Source: Corynebacterium freiburgense
GTDB lineage: Bacteria; Actinomycetota; Actinomycetes; Mycobacteriales; Mycobacteriaceae
DNA length: 64,000 nucleotides
Assembly: GCF_030408815.1 (NCBI RefSeq)
Contig: NZ_CP047355.1
Location: forward strand, 2,604,001 to 2,668,000
Reading direction: 5' to 3'
Notes under the pieces: generated by a model
What the model was told of the DNA's origin: nothing
Databases searched by the model: none
What the model saw: only the letters and a program-made list of their open reading frames with translations
Position numbers and translations under genes: made by a program
Part shown: positions 1-8,558 of the stretch, in pieces
How positions within the stretch are numbered: the stretch's first letter is position 1
How the letters are laid out: every line of letters starts with the position of its first letter

Positions 1-392
1 GCAGGCTCATAGGCCAACATAACACCGGATAATTCTTCAAGTTGGTTTCGCATCGCATCAAGTTGCCCACGGATGCTTTCAAGGGTTTCTTCACGCTGCT
101 CATTGAGCTGGCGTTGATAATCTTGCTGAGCTCTCAGCCTGTCAGCATCAAGACTCCGCTGCTTTTTTAATAGCTCTTCATCATATTGTTTGCGTTTATT
201 CGCAACAAGGAAAGCTGCCACGACACAAGCCCATAACGCAATAAGCATGGCCAACTTCAGGGCAAGACTGCTACCCGAAAATAGCCCAATCACTCCTGCG
301 AGTAGGGCTAAGGCCACCATTACGCCCATGAGTATTTGGCCGAGGTCGATTCCCCGCTTCGGCTTGGTCCCTGGTACGTCTCTGGTGCTCAT
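1..392 (-). CDS. DUF6779-like membrane/coiled-coil protein, 5' part only
   Basis: The gene runs off the left edge; only the first 130 codons are visible. The ATG at 392 follows the DUF3180 stop by 11 bases. The protein starts with a short charged tail, then two hydrophobic segments at about residues 17-37 and 42-60. A long charged heptad-rich stretch follows (KQYDEELLKKQRSLDAD and onward) that should form a coiled coil. I recall corynebacterial proteins of this build (DUF6779) after DUF3180 in the folate cluster. This is from memory, and the missing C-terminus prevents a firm call. Position and spacing make it the last visible gene of the ftsH-fol operon. No enzymatic motif is visible. Confidence 0.7.
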   Translation of the reverse strand, partial: MSTRDVPGTKPKRGIDLGQILMGVMVALALLAGVIGLFSGSSLALKLAMLIALWACVVAAFLVANKRKQYDEELLKKQRSLDADRLRAQQDYQRQLNEQREETLESIRGQLDAMRNQLEELSGVMLAYEP

Positions 393-403
393 GGCTACCA
401 ACT

Positions 404-871
404 TTAGCCAATGGATTCAGCATCTGTGGGAGGTGGAAGAGTACAGGCGCGTTCTAAATATACGCCGGCTGCAGATAAACTGATACCACCCAAAAGGCTA
501 GCTAAGACACCCGCAAGGTCTTCACTGGCTGCTACTAACTCTCCCGCATTCGGAACCACATAACTTGCTAGGCCTAAATAAGCGCCCCCAACAAGCGCCC
601 CAGTCCAAGCTGAAGCTCGACCAATCGCAAACCACATTGCTGCACGTAAAGGGTCCAATTGAGTACTGTCAAAGCCAATTGTGCCCCCTTCAATATGACC
701 CTTAATTTTTAAGGCTAAGACCACACATAACAGGGTCATAAGCCATAACGTTAAAGACACCGTGACAGGAATTGCAAAGAGTTCATCATAAAATCTCCAG
801 CTTAAGATTCCAGCAATTGCTGCCGTAAAAAATCCAGCGACAAAAAGATGCGACACGCGTGTCTGTGTCAT
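404..871 (-). CDS. DUF3180 family membrane protein
   Basis: A 155-residue protein with about four hydrophobic segments, near residues 7-25, 32-52, 78-100 and 115-135, matching the small DUF3180 family that follows folK in actinobacteria. The ATG at 871 was chosen because it overlaps the folK stop in an ATGA arrangement, typical of translational coupling. An upstream in-frame ATG at 976 would add 35 residues read from inside folK and is unlikely. No catalytic residues are apparent and the function is unknown. Its constant link to folate genes is known for the family, but a role in folate synthesis is not shown. Confidence 0.85.
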   Translation of the reverse strand: MTQTRVSHLFVAGFFTAAIAGILSWRFYDELFAIPVTVSLTLWLMTLLCVVLALKIKGHIEGGTIGFDSTQLDPLRAAMWFAIGRASAWTGALVGGAYLGLASYVVPNAGELVAASEDLAGVLASLLGGISLSAAGVYLERACTLPPPTDAESIG

Positions 872-1353
872 ACCCACTCCTTTGCCACCAATGAGATGTC
901 TTGGGTATCTAACTCTGCCACTAATTCCGAAATTGCACGACCCCCAAGCGTGGCATTTGGCACTAATGCAACCCACGGGATCAATACGAATGCCCGTTGA
1001 TGGGCATATGGATGCGGCAATAATAGCTCAGGAGTACGCGAACGTACTTCATGTCCATTACGCACACACGTCACAATATCTACGTCAAGGGTGCGTGGGC
1101 CCCAATGTTGAACCCGGCTCCGTGCGGCTTCCCGTTCTAATGATTGACCATGTCGCAAGATTTCCTCTGGTGAACGTTGAGTTTCCAAAAGTAGTACCGC
1201 ATTATAAAAGTCATCTTGGTCAACACCACCCCATGGTGGTGTTTGATACAGCGGTGAAACACCAACAATTTCTTCCGAAAACCCATTCACAGCACTACGC
1301 AAATGTGCAGTTCTATCCCCTATATTCGAACCAACTGAAAGCACTACATGCAT
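868..1353 (-). CDS. folK: 2-amino-4-hydroxy-6-hydroxymethyldihydropteridine pyrophosphokinase
   Basis: HPPK transfers pyrophosphate from ATP to 6-hydroxymethyl-7,8-dihydropterin, the step before dihydropteroate synthase. The 161-residue protein has the family start VLSVGSNIGDR at residues 4-14, the YQTPPWGG segment near 37-44, and the signature stretch GPRTLDVDIV at about 86-95, which contains the metal-binding Asp pair. Its ATG overlaps the folB stop by one base (TAATG) and its stop overlaps the DUF3180 start (ATGA). It is therefore translated as part of the folE-folP-folB-folK run. Length and motifs are normal. Confidence 0.97.
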   Translation of the reverse strand: MHVVLSVGSNIGDRTAHLRSAVNGFSEEIVGVSPLYQTPPWGGVDQDDFYNAVLLLETQRSPEEILRHGQSLEREAARSRVQHWGPRTLDVDIVTCVRNGHEVRSRTPELLLPHPYAHQRAFVLIPWVALVPNATLGGRAISELVAELDTQDISLVAKEWV

Positions 1354-1700
1354 TAGCTTCTCCTTGCGGTAACCGCAACATCAGCAAATGTATGAGGAAT
1401 GGGTGCTTGGGGCTTGTGCACCGTCACCTCAACCGCATGAATTCGATAATTCGCTTTAATTGTGTCAGCGATTTCAGCTGCTACAGTTTCAATTAAATCT
1501 CGCGAAGGACCAGTAACAATCCGCACCGCGATTTCAGCGAGTTCGGCATAATTGATAGTTTGCGTAAGGTCATCTTCGAGTGGAAATCGCACCCAACAGG
1601 TGATATCGATAAGGAATTTCTGTCCCGTTTTCTTTTCTTCTTCAAATACCCCGTGGTAGCCATAGGTTTCCAGACCTGTAAGCGTAATCCGGTCAGCCAT
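1353..1700 (-). CDS. folB: Dihydroneopterin aldolase
   Basis: This cytosolic enzyme splits dihydroneopterin to 6-hydroxymethyl-dihydropterin and glycolaldehyde. The 115-residue protein begins MADRITLTGLETYGYHGVF, with the YGYHGVFEEE segment that carries the family's pterin-binding residues. It ends with the VTVHKPQAPI motif containing the conserved Lys. The start at 1700 was preferred over an in-frame ATG at 1778 because homologues begin just before the RITL strand. It overlaps the folP stop by eight bases. The next gene, folK, starts within its stop codon. Confidence 0.95.
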   Translation of the reverse strand: MADRITLTGLETYGYHGVFEEEKKTGQKFLIDITCWVRFPLEDDLTQTINYAELAEIAVRIVTGPSRDLIETVAAEIADTIKANYRIHAVEVTVHKPQAPIPHTFADVAVTARRS

Positions 1701-2466
1701 ATTCGCCTTTCCATTTCCAAGCAATATCAACCGCTGCACGATTCGCGGGTATTTCATGTACACGCACACCCCAGGCACCTGCTTGCGCGGCTAATGCGCT
1801 CACTGCTGCAGTTGCAGCGTCTGACCCCTCTAGAAAACGCTTACGGGATGCACCAACCAATACTGGGTAGCCGAGTTGTGCGATTTCAGGCAGCGCACGG
1901 AGCAATGCCCAATTATCTTCGGGGGTTTTTGCGAACCCTAAACCAGGGTCCACTATTAGCTTTTCGACGCCCTCCTTACTCGCTCGCTCAATAAGGCGCT
2001 TCAGGCCTTCAATCACATCGACGACAACATTGCTTGTCTGGTGTGCACTTCCGGATGCATCGCCGAATTGCTTGGTTTCCCAGTGCATAAGGCACGCGGT
2101 AGCTTGAGTTTCTGCCATCACACGCAACATATTTGGATCGGCCAGCCCGCCAGAAACATCATTAATAATGCTTGCACCTGCTACTACTGCTGCTTCCGCG
2201 ACGGATGCCCGCATTGTGTCTACACTGGTCACAATGCCTTCTTGATGTAGCGTTTGAATCACAGGGACAACACGGCGCAATTCGATATTAGGGTCCACCC
2301 TCACCGCACCAGGCCGGGTTGATTCGCCGCCCACATCAATAAGATCAGCACCCTGCGCAACCATCTCTTTTGCGTGCGCCGCCGCGGCGTCGAGATCCAA
2401 CCACTTGCCACCATCCGAAAAAGAATCTGAAGTAATATTCAAAATTCCCATAACTTGGCAGCGCAT
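1693..2466 (-). CDS. folP: Dihydropteroate synthase
   Basis: The enzyme condenses 6-hydroxymethyl-dihydropterin pyrophosphate with p-aminobenzoate and is the sulfonamide target. The 257-residue protein shows the pterin-binding signatures: MGILNITSDSFSDGG near the N-terminus, then DVGGESTRPGA, then SIINDVSGG, and the loop LVGASRKRFL before the C-terminus. The ATG at 2466 gives the usual family start and lies four bases after the folE stop. An in-frame ATG at 2532 would overlap folE and lacks family support. All expected motifs are intact, so I expect an active enzyme. Confidence 0.96.
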   Translation of the reverse strand: MRCQVMGILNITSDSFSDGGKWLDLDAAAAHAKEMVAQGADLIDVGGESTRPGAVRVDPNIELRRVVPVIQTLHQEGIVTSVDTMRASVAEAAVVAGASIINDVSGGLADPNMLRVMAETQATACLMHWETKQFGDASGSAHQTSNVVVDVIEGLKRLIERASKEGVEKLIVDPGLGFAKTPEDNWALLRALPEIAQLGYPVLVGASRKRFLEGSDAATAAVSALAAQAGAWGVRVHEIPANRAAVDIAWKWKGEYG

Positions 2467-2470
2467 AAAC

Positions 2471-3049
2471 CTAGCACCCCCGGATAAGACTAAGGACCTC
2501 TGCTCGAGAAGCAGCATTCTTTTTAAAACCACCCCGAACCGCCGAAGTAGTTGTTAATGTGCCAGGCTTTCGAATCCCTCTCATTGCCATACACAAATGC
2601 TCACACTCGATCACCACAATAACCGCCTGGGCACCGAGTTTTTCCACTAACGCATCTGCAACTTGCGAGGTTAAACGTTCTTGAACTTGAGGGCGTTTAG
2701 CAAAAAGGTCTACCAGCCGTGCCAGCTTTGATAGCCCGGTGACCTGTCCAGATTCACCCGGAATATATCCAATGTGGGCTTTTCCATAAAACGGCACCAA
2801 ATGATGCTCGCATGTGGAGTAGATCGGAATATCCCGAACTAAGACAAGCTCTTGGTGATCCTCAGAAAAAGTCTTATTAAGTACTTCCGTTGGATCAGTA
2901 TGCAAGCCGGCAAAAATCTCGGCGTATGCGCGAGCAACACGTGCTGGAGTTTCCCGGAGTCCTTCACGGTCAGGGTTTTCCCCAACCGCTAGAAGCAATT
3001 CTCGAACAGCTGCCTCGGCACGATCCTGATCAAAAACAGGTTCAGCCAT
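2471..3049 (-). CDS. folE: GTP cyclohydrolase I
   Basis: First enzyme of pterin synthesis, converting GTP to dihydroneopterin triphosphate. The 192-residue protein carries the zinc and active-site features of FolE type [11 protein letters not shown] around residues 80-89, then [20 protein letters not shown], and [12 protein letters not shown] with the second Cys. Two in-frame ATGs overlap the ftsH stop, at 3055 and 3049. The second was chosen because an AAGGA box lies nine bases upstream, while it would sit only three bases from the first. The difference is two residues. Confidence 0.96.
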   Translation of the reverse strand: MAEPVFDQDRAEAAVRELLLAVGENPDREGLRETPARVARAYAEIFAGLHTDPTEVLNKTFSEDHQELVLVRDIPIYSTCEHHLVPFYGKAHIGYIPGESGQVTGLSKLARLVDLFAKRPQVQERLTSQVADALVEKLGAQAVIVVIECEHLCMAMRGIRKPGTLTTTSAVRGGFKKNAASRAEVLSLIRGC

Positions 3050-5415
3050 TACCATTTGTCCTTCTGATCCGCAGAATCTTTCGATTCCTCCTCGGGTTGC
3101 TCGGAGCGTTCGTGCTCTGGAAGCCGGAATCCGATTTCCTCCTCCGGCTGTTGCACAGGTGCCGGTTGGTAGGAACCCATCGAACCAGGATGGCGGCCTT
3201 CACTCTGTTGCTGCGGCGCGGGAGGTTGCGCCCCCGTGGCTGGCGGCCAACCGGGGACAACCCAGTCAGCTGGAGGTTGTGTACCACCATAGGTGCGTTG
3301 TGCTGGGAAGGGCCCAGTTTGAGCAGAGCTTGGGGATTCCCCCTGCTGTCCCTGTGCTGGAACTGGTAAGGGCATCGGGGTTTGTTGTTGTCCTCGTTGC
3401 TGAGCCAATTCGGCTTGCCGCTTTTCCCGAGCTGCCTTCGAAGCTTCTAGAATGCTAAACCGCTTTGGTGGTTCCTCACCACGTTCAATTGCGAGCTCAG
3501 TTGGTGTTTTCACTGGTTCACGGTCTGTTTGTCCTGGGAACCAGCCACTTTCACCAGGGAACACTTCAATACGTTCGCGCGGCGTAATACCTTCGAATAG
3601 AGCCTCAAGGTCGGGGCGTCGTAACGTTTCTTTTTCCAACAGTTTTTCTGCGAGTTTGTCTAATACGTCACGGTGTTCGCGCAGAATATCATAAGCCTCT
3701 TGATGCGCTAGGTTTACTACATACCGGACTTGCTCATCAATAGTGCTTGCCACCTGTTGCGAATACTCAATACGCTCACCCATGCCTGGCATATGTCCAA
3801 ACGGGCTACCCTGCTCTTCACCATATTTCACCGTGCCAATCGCAGGCGACATTCCATATTCCGTAATCATTGCACGAGCGATCTTTGTCGCCTGCTCAAT
3901 ATCATTTGACGCACCAGTGGTTGGTTCACCAAATACAAGCTCCTCAGCCGAACGGCCACCCATAGCGAACACAATGCGGGCAAAAAGCTCAGCGCGGTTA
4001 TACATACCTTTGTCATCTTCATCGGCAGTCATGGCAAAGCCGCCTGTACGTCCACGAGCCAAAATAGTGACCTTATATACCCGCTCAATATCCTTCATTG
4101 CCCACGCGGCAAGAGTATGCCCACCTTCGTGGTAAGCAGTAACCTTCTTTTCCTTTTCGGAAATAATCTTGCTGCTGCGGCGAGGGCCACCAATCACGCG
4201 GTCAGTTGCTTCCTCCAACGCATCAGCGGTAATGACTGTTCCACCAATGCGTGCAGTTAACAGAGCTGCCTCATTCAGCACGTTTGCAAGGTCAGCGCCA
4301 GACATGCCTGCAGTACGCTTAGCCAAAGATTTTAGGTCCGCATCTTTTGCAAATGGCTTACCTTTAGCATGCACCTCAAGAATCTGCTCACGGCCTTTAA
4401 GATCTGGGTTTGTTACCGGGATTTGGCGGTCAAAACGTCCGGGACGTAATAATGCTTGATCCAGAATATCCGGGCGGTTCGTAGCTGCAATAAGAATCAC
4501 GCCTTGGCGATCACCAAAACCATCCATTTCAACAAGTAATTGGTTGAGTGTTTGCTCACGCTCATCATGGCCTCCACCCATACCAGAACCACGCTGGCGG
4601 CCAACCGCATCAATCTCATCGACGAAAATGATGCAGGGGCTATTTTCCTTGGCCTGCTTAAACAAATCGCGGACACGGGAGGCACCAACACCAACAAACA
4701 TTTCCACAAAGTCCGAACCAGAAATCGAGTAGAACGGTACTCCCGCTTCACCGGCTACGGCGCGTGCAAGCAACGTTTTACCGGTACCAGGCGGACCATA
4801 CAGTAGTACGCCACGTGGGATTTTGGCACCAAGGGCTTCATAGCGAGCGGGGTCTTGTAAAAAGTCTTTAATTTCATGCAGTTCGTCAACGGCTTCATCC
4901 GCGCCAGCTACATCTGCAAACGTATTTGTGGGCATATCTTTGGTGAGTTCTTTGGCTCGGGAGCCGCCAAACCCAAACATGCTCATACCGCCACCCTGGA
5001 TACGACTGAACACCCACATCATAAGGCCGAAAATAATAAGGATCGGCAACATCGTAGTAATCAGCGTGTAGAAGAAGCCTTCTCGCGTCACCGACGTGGT
5101 GTACTTTTTGGCGTCCGCAGCCGCAACTTTGTCAAAAATTAATGGTGCGGTTCGGGCCGGATAGTCCGCGATTATCTCTTTTATTCCATCCCGCTCATCT
5201 ACGGAGATTTCTTTTTTAAGCTTTAAGCGAAGGCGCTGCTCGCGGTCTTCAATTTTCGCTTCTTCCACGTTTTTCAATTCCAGTTGCTTTATTGCAACAG
5301 AGGTATCCACACGTTGGAAGCTCCGTGAATCATCTGTAAGCACAGTAATTGCGAACAGGGTCATAAGGACCACGGCAGCAATACCGCCGTACTTCAGCAA
5401 TTTCTTGTTATCCAT
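3049..5415 (-). CDS. ftsH: ATP-dependent zinc metalloprotease FtsH
   Basis: Membrane-bound AAA+ protease that extracts and degrades membrane and short-lived proteins. The 788-residue protein has two TM segments (about residues 8-26 and 113-136) flanking a periplasmic-side domain. Walker A is GPPGTGKT at 207-214 and Walker B is FVDEID at 264-269. The zinc site HEGGH is at about 429-433. After about residue 640 there is a 150-residue tail rich in Pro, Gln and Gly, ending in an acidic-basic stretch. Such tails are common in actinobacterial FtsH and are probably disordered. ftsH heads the folate gene run, and folE starts inside its stop codon. The 230 bases upstream must hold promoters for both ftsH and the divergent efflux gene. 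Confidence 0.98.
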   Translation of the reverse strand: MDNKKLLKYGGIAAVVLMTLFAITVLTDDSRSFQRVDTSVAIKQLELKNVEEAKIEDREQRLRLKLKKEISVDERDGIKEIIADYPARTAPLIFDKVAAADAKKYTTSVTREGFFYTLITTMLPILIIFGLMMWVFSRIQGGGMSMFGFGGSRAKELTKDMPTNTFADVAGADEAVDELHEIKDFLQDPARYEALGAKIPRGVLLYGPPGTGKTLLARAVAGEAGVPFYSISGSDFVEMFVGVGASRVRDLFKQAKENSPCIIFVDEIDAVGRQRGSGMGGGHDEREQTLNQLLVEMDGFGDRQGVILIAATNRPDILDQALLRPGRFDRQIPVTNPDLKGREQILEVHAKGKPFAKDADLKSLAKRTAGMSGADLANVLNEAALLTARIGGTVITADALEEATDRVIGGPRRSSKIISEKEKKVTAYHEGGHTLAAWAMKDIERVYKVTILARGRTGGFAMTADEDDKGMYNRAELFARIVFAMGGRSAEELVFGEPTTGASNDIEQATKIARAMITEYGMSPAIGTVKYGEEQGSPFGHMPGMGERIEYSQQVASTIDEQVRYVVNLAHQEAYDILREHRDVLDKLAEKLLEKETLRRPDLEALFEGITPRERIEVFPGESGWFPGQTDREPVKTPTELAIERGEEPPKRFSILEASKAAREKRQAELAQQRGQQQTPMPLPVPAQGQQGESPSSAQTGPFPAQRTYGGTQPPADWVVPGWPPATGAQPPAPQQQSEGRHPGSMGSYQPAPVQQPEEEIGFRLPEHERSEQPEEESKDSADQKDKW

Positions 5416-5647
5416 GGGGCTGCCGCTCGTCGGCCTTTCTACTTAATTCACGCATCTTTTACTTTACGTAACGCGTTCCAAGCCTACTTCGTTCCCTAGT
5501 GCACCGTACAACAATGCAGCGCACACCTTATCTGCTCTGCGAGAAATATATTCAATATGCGTTGATACGTGTGCAAACACTAGACTCAGTATTCGCTTTA
5601 CCATACGGGCCCAGTTTGGACTCTCATTACTTCCAGAAAGCGCAATC

Positions 5648-7015
5648 GTGTACGAACTCAAACAGAAGCTTTTATTATGGATCCTCGTTCTTTCTACGAG
5701 CGTAATGATCCTCAATGAAACGGTGCTTTCTGTCGCCCTTCCTATTATTTCGCAGGATTTTCAGGTTGATGCAACCACCGTTCAGTGGCTCACCACCGGA
5801 TTTCTGCTTGTCATGGCCGTCGTTATCCCCATGACTGGATATTTACTGCAGCGGTTTTCCACACGTGCCGTCTTTACGGGCGCTCTAATACTTTTTACGG
5901 TTGGCACCGCGCTTGCCGCAATATCACCAACTTTTCCAGTGCTGCTATTCGCCCGAGTACTGCAGGCCGTAGGAACCGCAATTATCGTTCCTCTTCTCAT
6001 GACTGTCGCTATGACCATCGTCCCGCCAGAGCGCCGTGGCGCAACTATGGGTTTAATCGGTGTAGTCATTTCAGTTGCACCCGCACTCGGTCCTACCGTT
6101 TCTGGAGTAGTACTCAGCACATATACTTGGCATGCACTATTTTGGATCATTTTGCCCATTATCTCCATTTGCCTCATTGCTGGTTTAAAGTTCATCCAAA
6201 ATATTTCTGAACAAGAAAACACATACCTTGACATATTTTCCATACCTCTTTCCGCACTTGGTTTCGGCGGATTAGTGTTTGGACTTTCGCAAATTACAGA
6301 TTTTATCCATAGTGGCAATAGCGCGCCTCTTATTTCACTTACTATAGGTGCCCTATTTTTAGTTTGGTTTATTCAACGGCAAATTAGTTTGGGCAGAAAA
6401 AACCGTGCTTTATTAAATTTGCAACCATTCCGCATAAGCGTGTTTCGCGTCTCGGTATTTGCCATTGCATGCAGCATGGGAATTATTCTCGGCACTGCCG
6501 TTATTTTACCGTTTTTCATTCAACAATCACTTGGCGCTTCCGCATTATTGTCCGGACTTCTAGTCCTGCCAGGTGGCCTATTACAAGGCTTTGCCAGCCC
6601 CTTTGTCGGCCGACTTTATGATCGACATGGCGCACGAAAGCTAGCTTTACCTGGGGCGGCAGGCGTATTTCTTACGCAATTCGGTTTCTCTACTTTGGAT
6701 TCAAATTCGCCTCTTTATATGGTTTTGATTTTACATATTATTTTAGCGTTAAGCATGGCGTTTATTATGACACCACTAATGACCAATACACTCTCGGCAT
6801 TACCGCAAAATTTATATGGGCATGGATCTGCTATTTTGAGCACACTACAGCAACTAGGCGGCGCTTCAGGCACAGCGATATTTATTGCTACAATGACTCT
6901 TGCTGACACAACAGCGAACGGGACGTCGATAGCTTTTCGCGTAGGTACCGCATTGGGAATTTCGACGTTCATCGCAGTGTTGTTTATTGCAAGGAATAAC
7001 GTAAAGGAACCATAA
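5648..7015 (+). CDS. DHA2-type MFS multidrug efflux transporter
   Basis: A 455-residue polytopic membrane protein of the drug:H+ antiporter-2 type, related to LmrB/EmrB pumps. Visible signatures are NETVLSVALPIISQDF in helix 1, the motif-A-like loop GYLLQRFSTR, and the motif C of exporters, PALGPTVSG. The GTG at 5648 is the first plausible start and keeps all of helix 1; an ATG at 5705 would cut into it. The stop overlaps the pirin ATG (TAATG), so the two genes are coupled. The 3' half is noticeably A+T-rich compared with the flanking ftsH and hpt. The pair interrupts the ftsH-hpt neighbourhood usual in related species, which suggests acquisition. Substrate unknown. Confidence 0.9.
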   Translation: MYELKQKLLLWILVLSTSVMILNETVLSVALPIISQDFQVDATTVQWLTTGFLLVMAVVIPMTGYLLQRFSTRAVFTGALILFTVGTALAAISPTFPVLLFARVLQAVGTAIIVPLLMTVAMTIVPPERRGATMGLIGVVISVAPALGPTVSGVVLSTYTWHALFWIILPIISICLIAGLKFIQNISEQENTYLDIFSIPLSALGFGGLVFGLSQITDFIHSGNSAPLISLTIGALFLVWFIQRQISLGRKNRALLNLQPFRISVFRVSVFAIACSMGIILGTAVILPFFIQQSLGASALLSGLLVLPGGLLQGFASPFVGRLYDRHGARKLALPGAAGVFLTQFGFSTLDSNSPLYMVLILHIILALSMAFIMTPLMTNTLSALPQNLYGHGSAILSTLQQLGGASGTAIFIATMTLADTTANGTSIAFRVGTALGISTFIAVLFIARNNVKEP

Positions 7016-7920
7016 TGCCAATTCTTGCAGCTCGCCCAGTACCACTTGGCGGCATTCGCGCCATGGAAGTGCGCCGCACCCTTCCTCACCGGGAACGCAC
7101 CACTGTGGGGCCGTGGATTTTTTGTGACCAATACGGCCCAGAAAAAACCACAATGGATGTGGCTCCACACCCACATACGGGATTAGCCACTGTCTCTTGG
7201 CTATTTACTGGTGAAATTCGCCATGATGACACCGCAGGTAACCATACACAGGTACTGCCAGGCGAATTGAATATGATGACTGCTGGCCACGGCATTGCGC
7301 ACACTGAGGTTTCTAAATCCGAGTGGCTTCATGGCGTTCAACTTTGGTTGGCTTACCCGAAGGATCAACGAAGCCTTGATCGCCGCTTGCAGCACTATGC
7401 TCCAAAACCTGAGAAAATTGGCGTGGCCACCGTACTGCTATTTATGGGGTCACTTCCCGGTTTTACCCCTTCGCCTATCGACGCCCCGAAACGCGCTCTC
7501 GGCGCAGAGGTTCGACTCCCAAGTACTCGGAGTGTTCAACTCCCCGTTGATAAGACTCTTGAATATGCCGTTTTAGCTGACACCGAACCGCTTGAAGTTA
7601 ATGGCGATCGCTTGGAACCTGGCGATCTTTGGTATGTGGATCCAGGGATAGAAAACTTGCACATTACGAATCTAGGCAAGGATACCCGCGTAATAATCCT
7701 TGGCGGCGAACCGTTCAATGAAGACGTTGTAATGTTTTGGAATTTCATTGGCACGGATCACGCCGAAGTAGCTCAACAACGGGCTGATTGGGAGGATCCA
7801 GAAACTCGAGCAATTCGCTTTGGCAATGTTGAAGGTTATACCGGTGAAGGGGAACGCATTCCGGCTCCGCCAGTACCTGGGGTATTGATGCGCCCTCGCG
7901 GCAATAGGCGCTTGCGTTAA
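7015..7920 (+). CDS. Pirin family protein
   Basis: A 301-residue bicupin of the pirin family. The N-terminal cupin has the expected metal ligands: HPHTGLATVSW supplies two His near residues 46-48, and GHGIAHTEVS supplies His and Glu about 40 residues later. The C-terminal half has the pirin layout ending in WNFIGTDHAEV and the terminal proline-rich stretch. Bacterial pirins act as metal-dependent quercetin dioxygenases or as partners of metabolic enzymes; which applies here is unknown. It starts within the stop codon of the MFS gene, with a GGA box in the last codons of that gene. A shared role in tolerance to phenolic compounds is possible but unproven. Confidence 0.93.
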   Translation: MPILAARPVPLGGIRAMEVRRTLPHRERTTVGPWIFCDQYGPEKTTMDVAPHPHTGLATVSWLFTGEIRHDDTAGNHTQVLPGELNMMTAGHGIAHTEVSKSEWLHGVQLWLAYPKDQRSLDRRLQHYAPKPEKIGVATVLLFMGSLPGFTPSPIDAPKRALGAEVRLPSTRSVQLPVDKTLEYAVLADTEPLEVNGDRLEPGDLWYVDPGIENLHITNLGKDTRVIILGGEPFNEDVVMFWNFIGTDHAEVAQQRADWEDPETRAIRFGNVEGYTGEGERIPAPPVPGVLMRPRGNRRLR

Positions 7921-7956
7921 TCCAAGCGCCTTGGGGAATGAACTACCTCCTACTTA

Positions 7957-7980
7957 CTAAGCCTCACCGTGGGGGCTTAG
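7957..7980 (+). terminator. Hairpin after the MFS-pirin pair
   Basis: CTAAGCC (7957-7963) and GGCTTAG (7974-7980) form a perfect 7-bp stem with a 10-base loop, 36 bases after the pirin stop. No T-run follows, so intrinsic termination would be weak. Confidence 0.4.
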
Positions 7981-7984
7981 CGCA

Positions 7985-8146
7985 GGTGTGGTTTTGGGTT
8001 GAGCTTGGGGCTGGTCTTTCGTCTGGTAGTTGGGTTGTGCACGTTCGGTGACCTGGGATTTGGTTGGGGTTGGGCGGGCTCTGGCCGGGAGGTGCTTGGT
8101 CTGGTTGGGCGCTGGCCAGACTTTTTTGGGCGCTGGTTGGGCGTGT
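7985..8146 (+). repeat. G/T-rich tract with iterated TTGGGCG words and a possible G-quadruplex
   Basis: This non-coding stretch is strongly G/T-biased on the plus strand, with repeated words such as GGTTGGGCG and GGGCGCTGG. Four G-runs at 8066-8069, 8072-8074, 8076-8078 and 8087-8089 could form a three-tetrad quadruplex. The word GGTCTGGTTGG at 8098-8108 is nearly the reverse complement of CCAGCCAGACC at 8393-8403. The tract and the C/A-rich segment therefore flank the palindrome array as loose inverted arms. The open frames that cross it have no ribosome-binding site and no coding character. Confidence 0.6.
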
Positions 8147-8336
8147 TGTCACAGATTCCATTTTTTCGGCTGTTTTTATGGAATCTGCGACACGATAGGT
8201 AGGGAACCTGTCACGAATTCCATTTTTTTCGCTGTTTTTATGGAATCTGCGACAAACCCCAGGTCAACGATTGTGTGCAATGTTGCTTGCTGTCGCAAAT
8301 TCCATTTTTTCAGGCGATTTTATGGAATCTGCGACA
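8147..8336. repeat. Array of three 46-bp palindromic repeats (family 1)
   Basis: Three units of exactly 46 bases lie at 8147-8192, 8209-8254 and 8291-8336, spaced by 16 and 36 bases. Each starts TGTCRCRRATTCCAT and ends ATGGAATCTGCGACA, so the outer 15 bases on each side are inverted repeats with one to three mismatches. The middle 16 bases are T-rich and vary. All three are in the same orientation and would fold as RNA or DNA hairpins. The unequal spacers and palindromic units argue against a CRISPR array. They resemble REP-type or miniature elements, but no transposase is present. The array sits in the stretch between pirin and hpt that holds no supportable gene. Confidence 0.9.
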
Positions 8337-8357
8337 GTAGGGATAAAAACATCACTA

Positions 8358-8382
8358 GTTTGATAGGGTGGGCCTATCAAAC
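8358..8382. repeat. Perfect 10-bp inverted repeat with 5-base loop
   Basis: GTTTGATAGG and CCTATCAAAC pair perfectly around GTGGG. It is 22 bases past the last 46-bp palindrome and unrelated to it in sequence. It has no T-run, so it is either an operator-like site or part of the repeat complex. Confidence 0.7.
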
Positions 8383-8392
8383 ACCCGGGAAA

Positions 8393-8421
8393 CCAGCCAG
8401 ACCACTGGAAAACCAGCCCAC
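8393..8421. repeat. C/A-rich word CCAGCCAGACCAC...CCAGCCCAC shared with a second locus
   Basis: The 13-base word CCAGCCAGACCAC (8393-8405), followed by CCAGCCCAC (8413-8421), recurs at 40795-40829. There it also follows a palindrome cluster. The words are non-coding at both sites. Confidence 0.7.
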
Positions 8422-8490
8422 ACGCCAGAAACCGACCGAACCCCCGGGAACCTCTAGGGAAACCAGCTACGGCAGGCGCATTCAAGCCAA

Positions 8491-8550
8491 GACATACAAG
8501 ACATACAAACCCCAAAAAGTATAGAAAGGGAACCAATCTAACTTTTGGGG
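8491..8550 (-). terminator. Probable hpt terminator region with a 9-bp tandem repeat
   Basis: CCCCAAAAAGT (8510-8520) and ACTTTTGGGG (8541-8550) are inverted repeats just past the hpt stop on the minus strand. The loop is 20 bases, which is long, and the T content afterwards is low. A perfect tandem pair of GACATACAA (8491-8499, 8500-8508) follows. Termination is inferred from position only. Confidence 0.4.
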
Positions 8551-8558
8551 CAAGTTTA

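Noticed and set aside
5782..6318. A 178-codon minus-strand frame opposite the DHA2 transporter
   Set aside because: Antisense to a clear MFS protein with all its motifs; no Shine-Dalgarno box.
8147..8336. CRISPR array
   Set aside because: Only three units, each a long palindrome, with unequal spacers of 16 and 36 bases and no cas genes in the window.
8030..8524. A 164-codon plus-strand frame (and a 104-codon minus-strand frame) across the palindrome array
   Set aside because: The protein repeats (FHFF..YGICD) only mirror the DNA palindromes; no ribosome-binding site, no family resemblance, biased composition.
7957..8558. tRNA or rRNA gene in the gene-free patch
   Set aside because: No cloverleaf with a T-loop GTTCRA box or acceptor pairing could be found; the hairpins are simple dyads.
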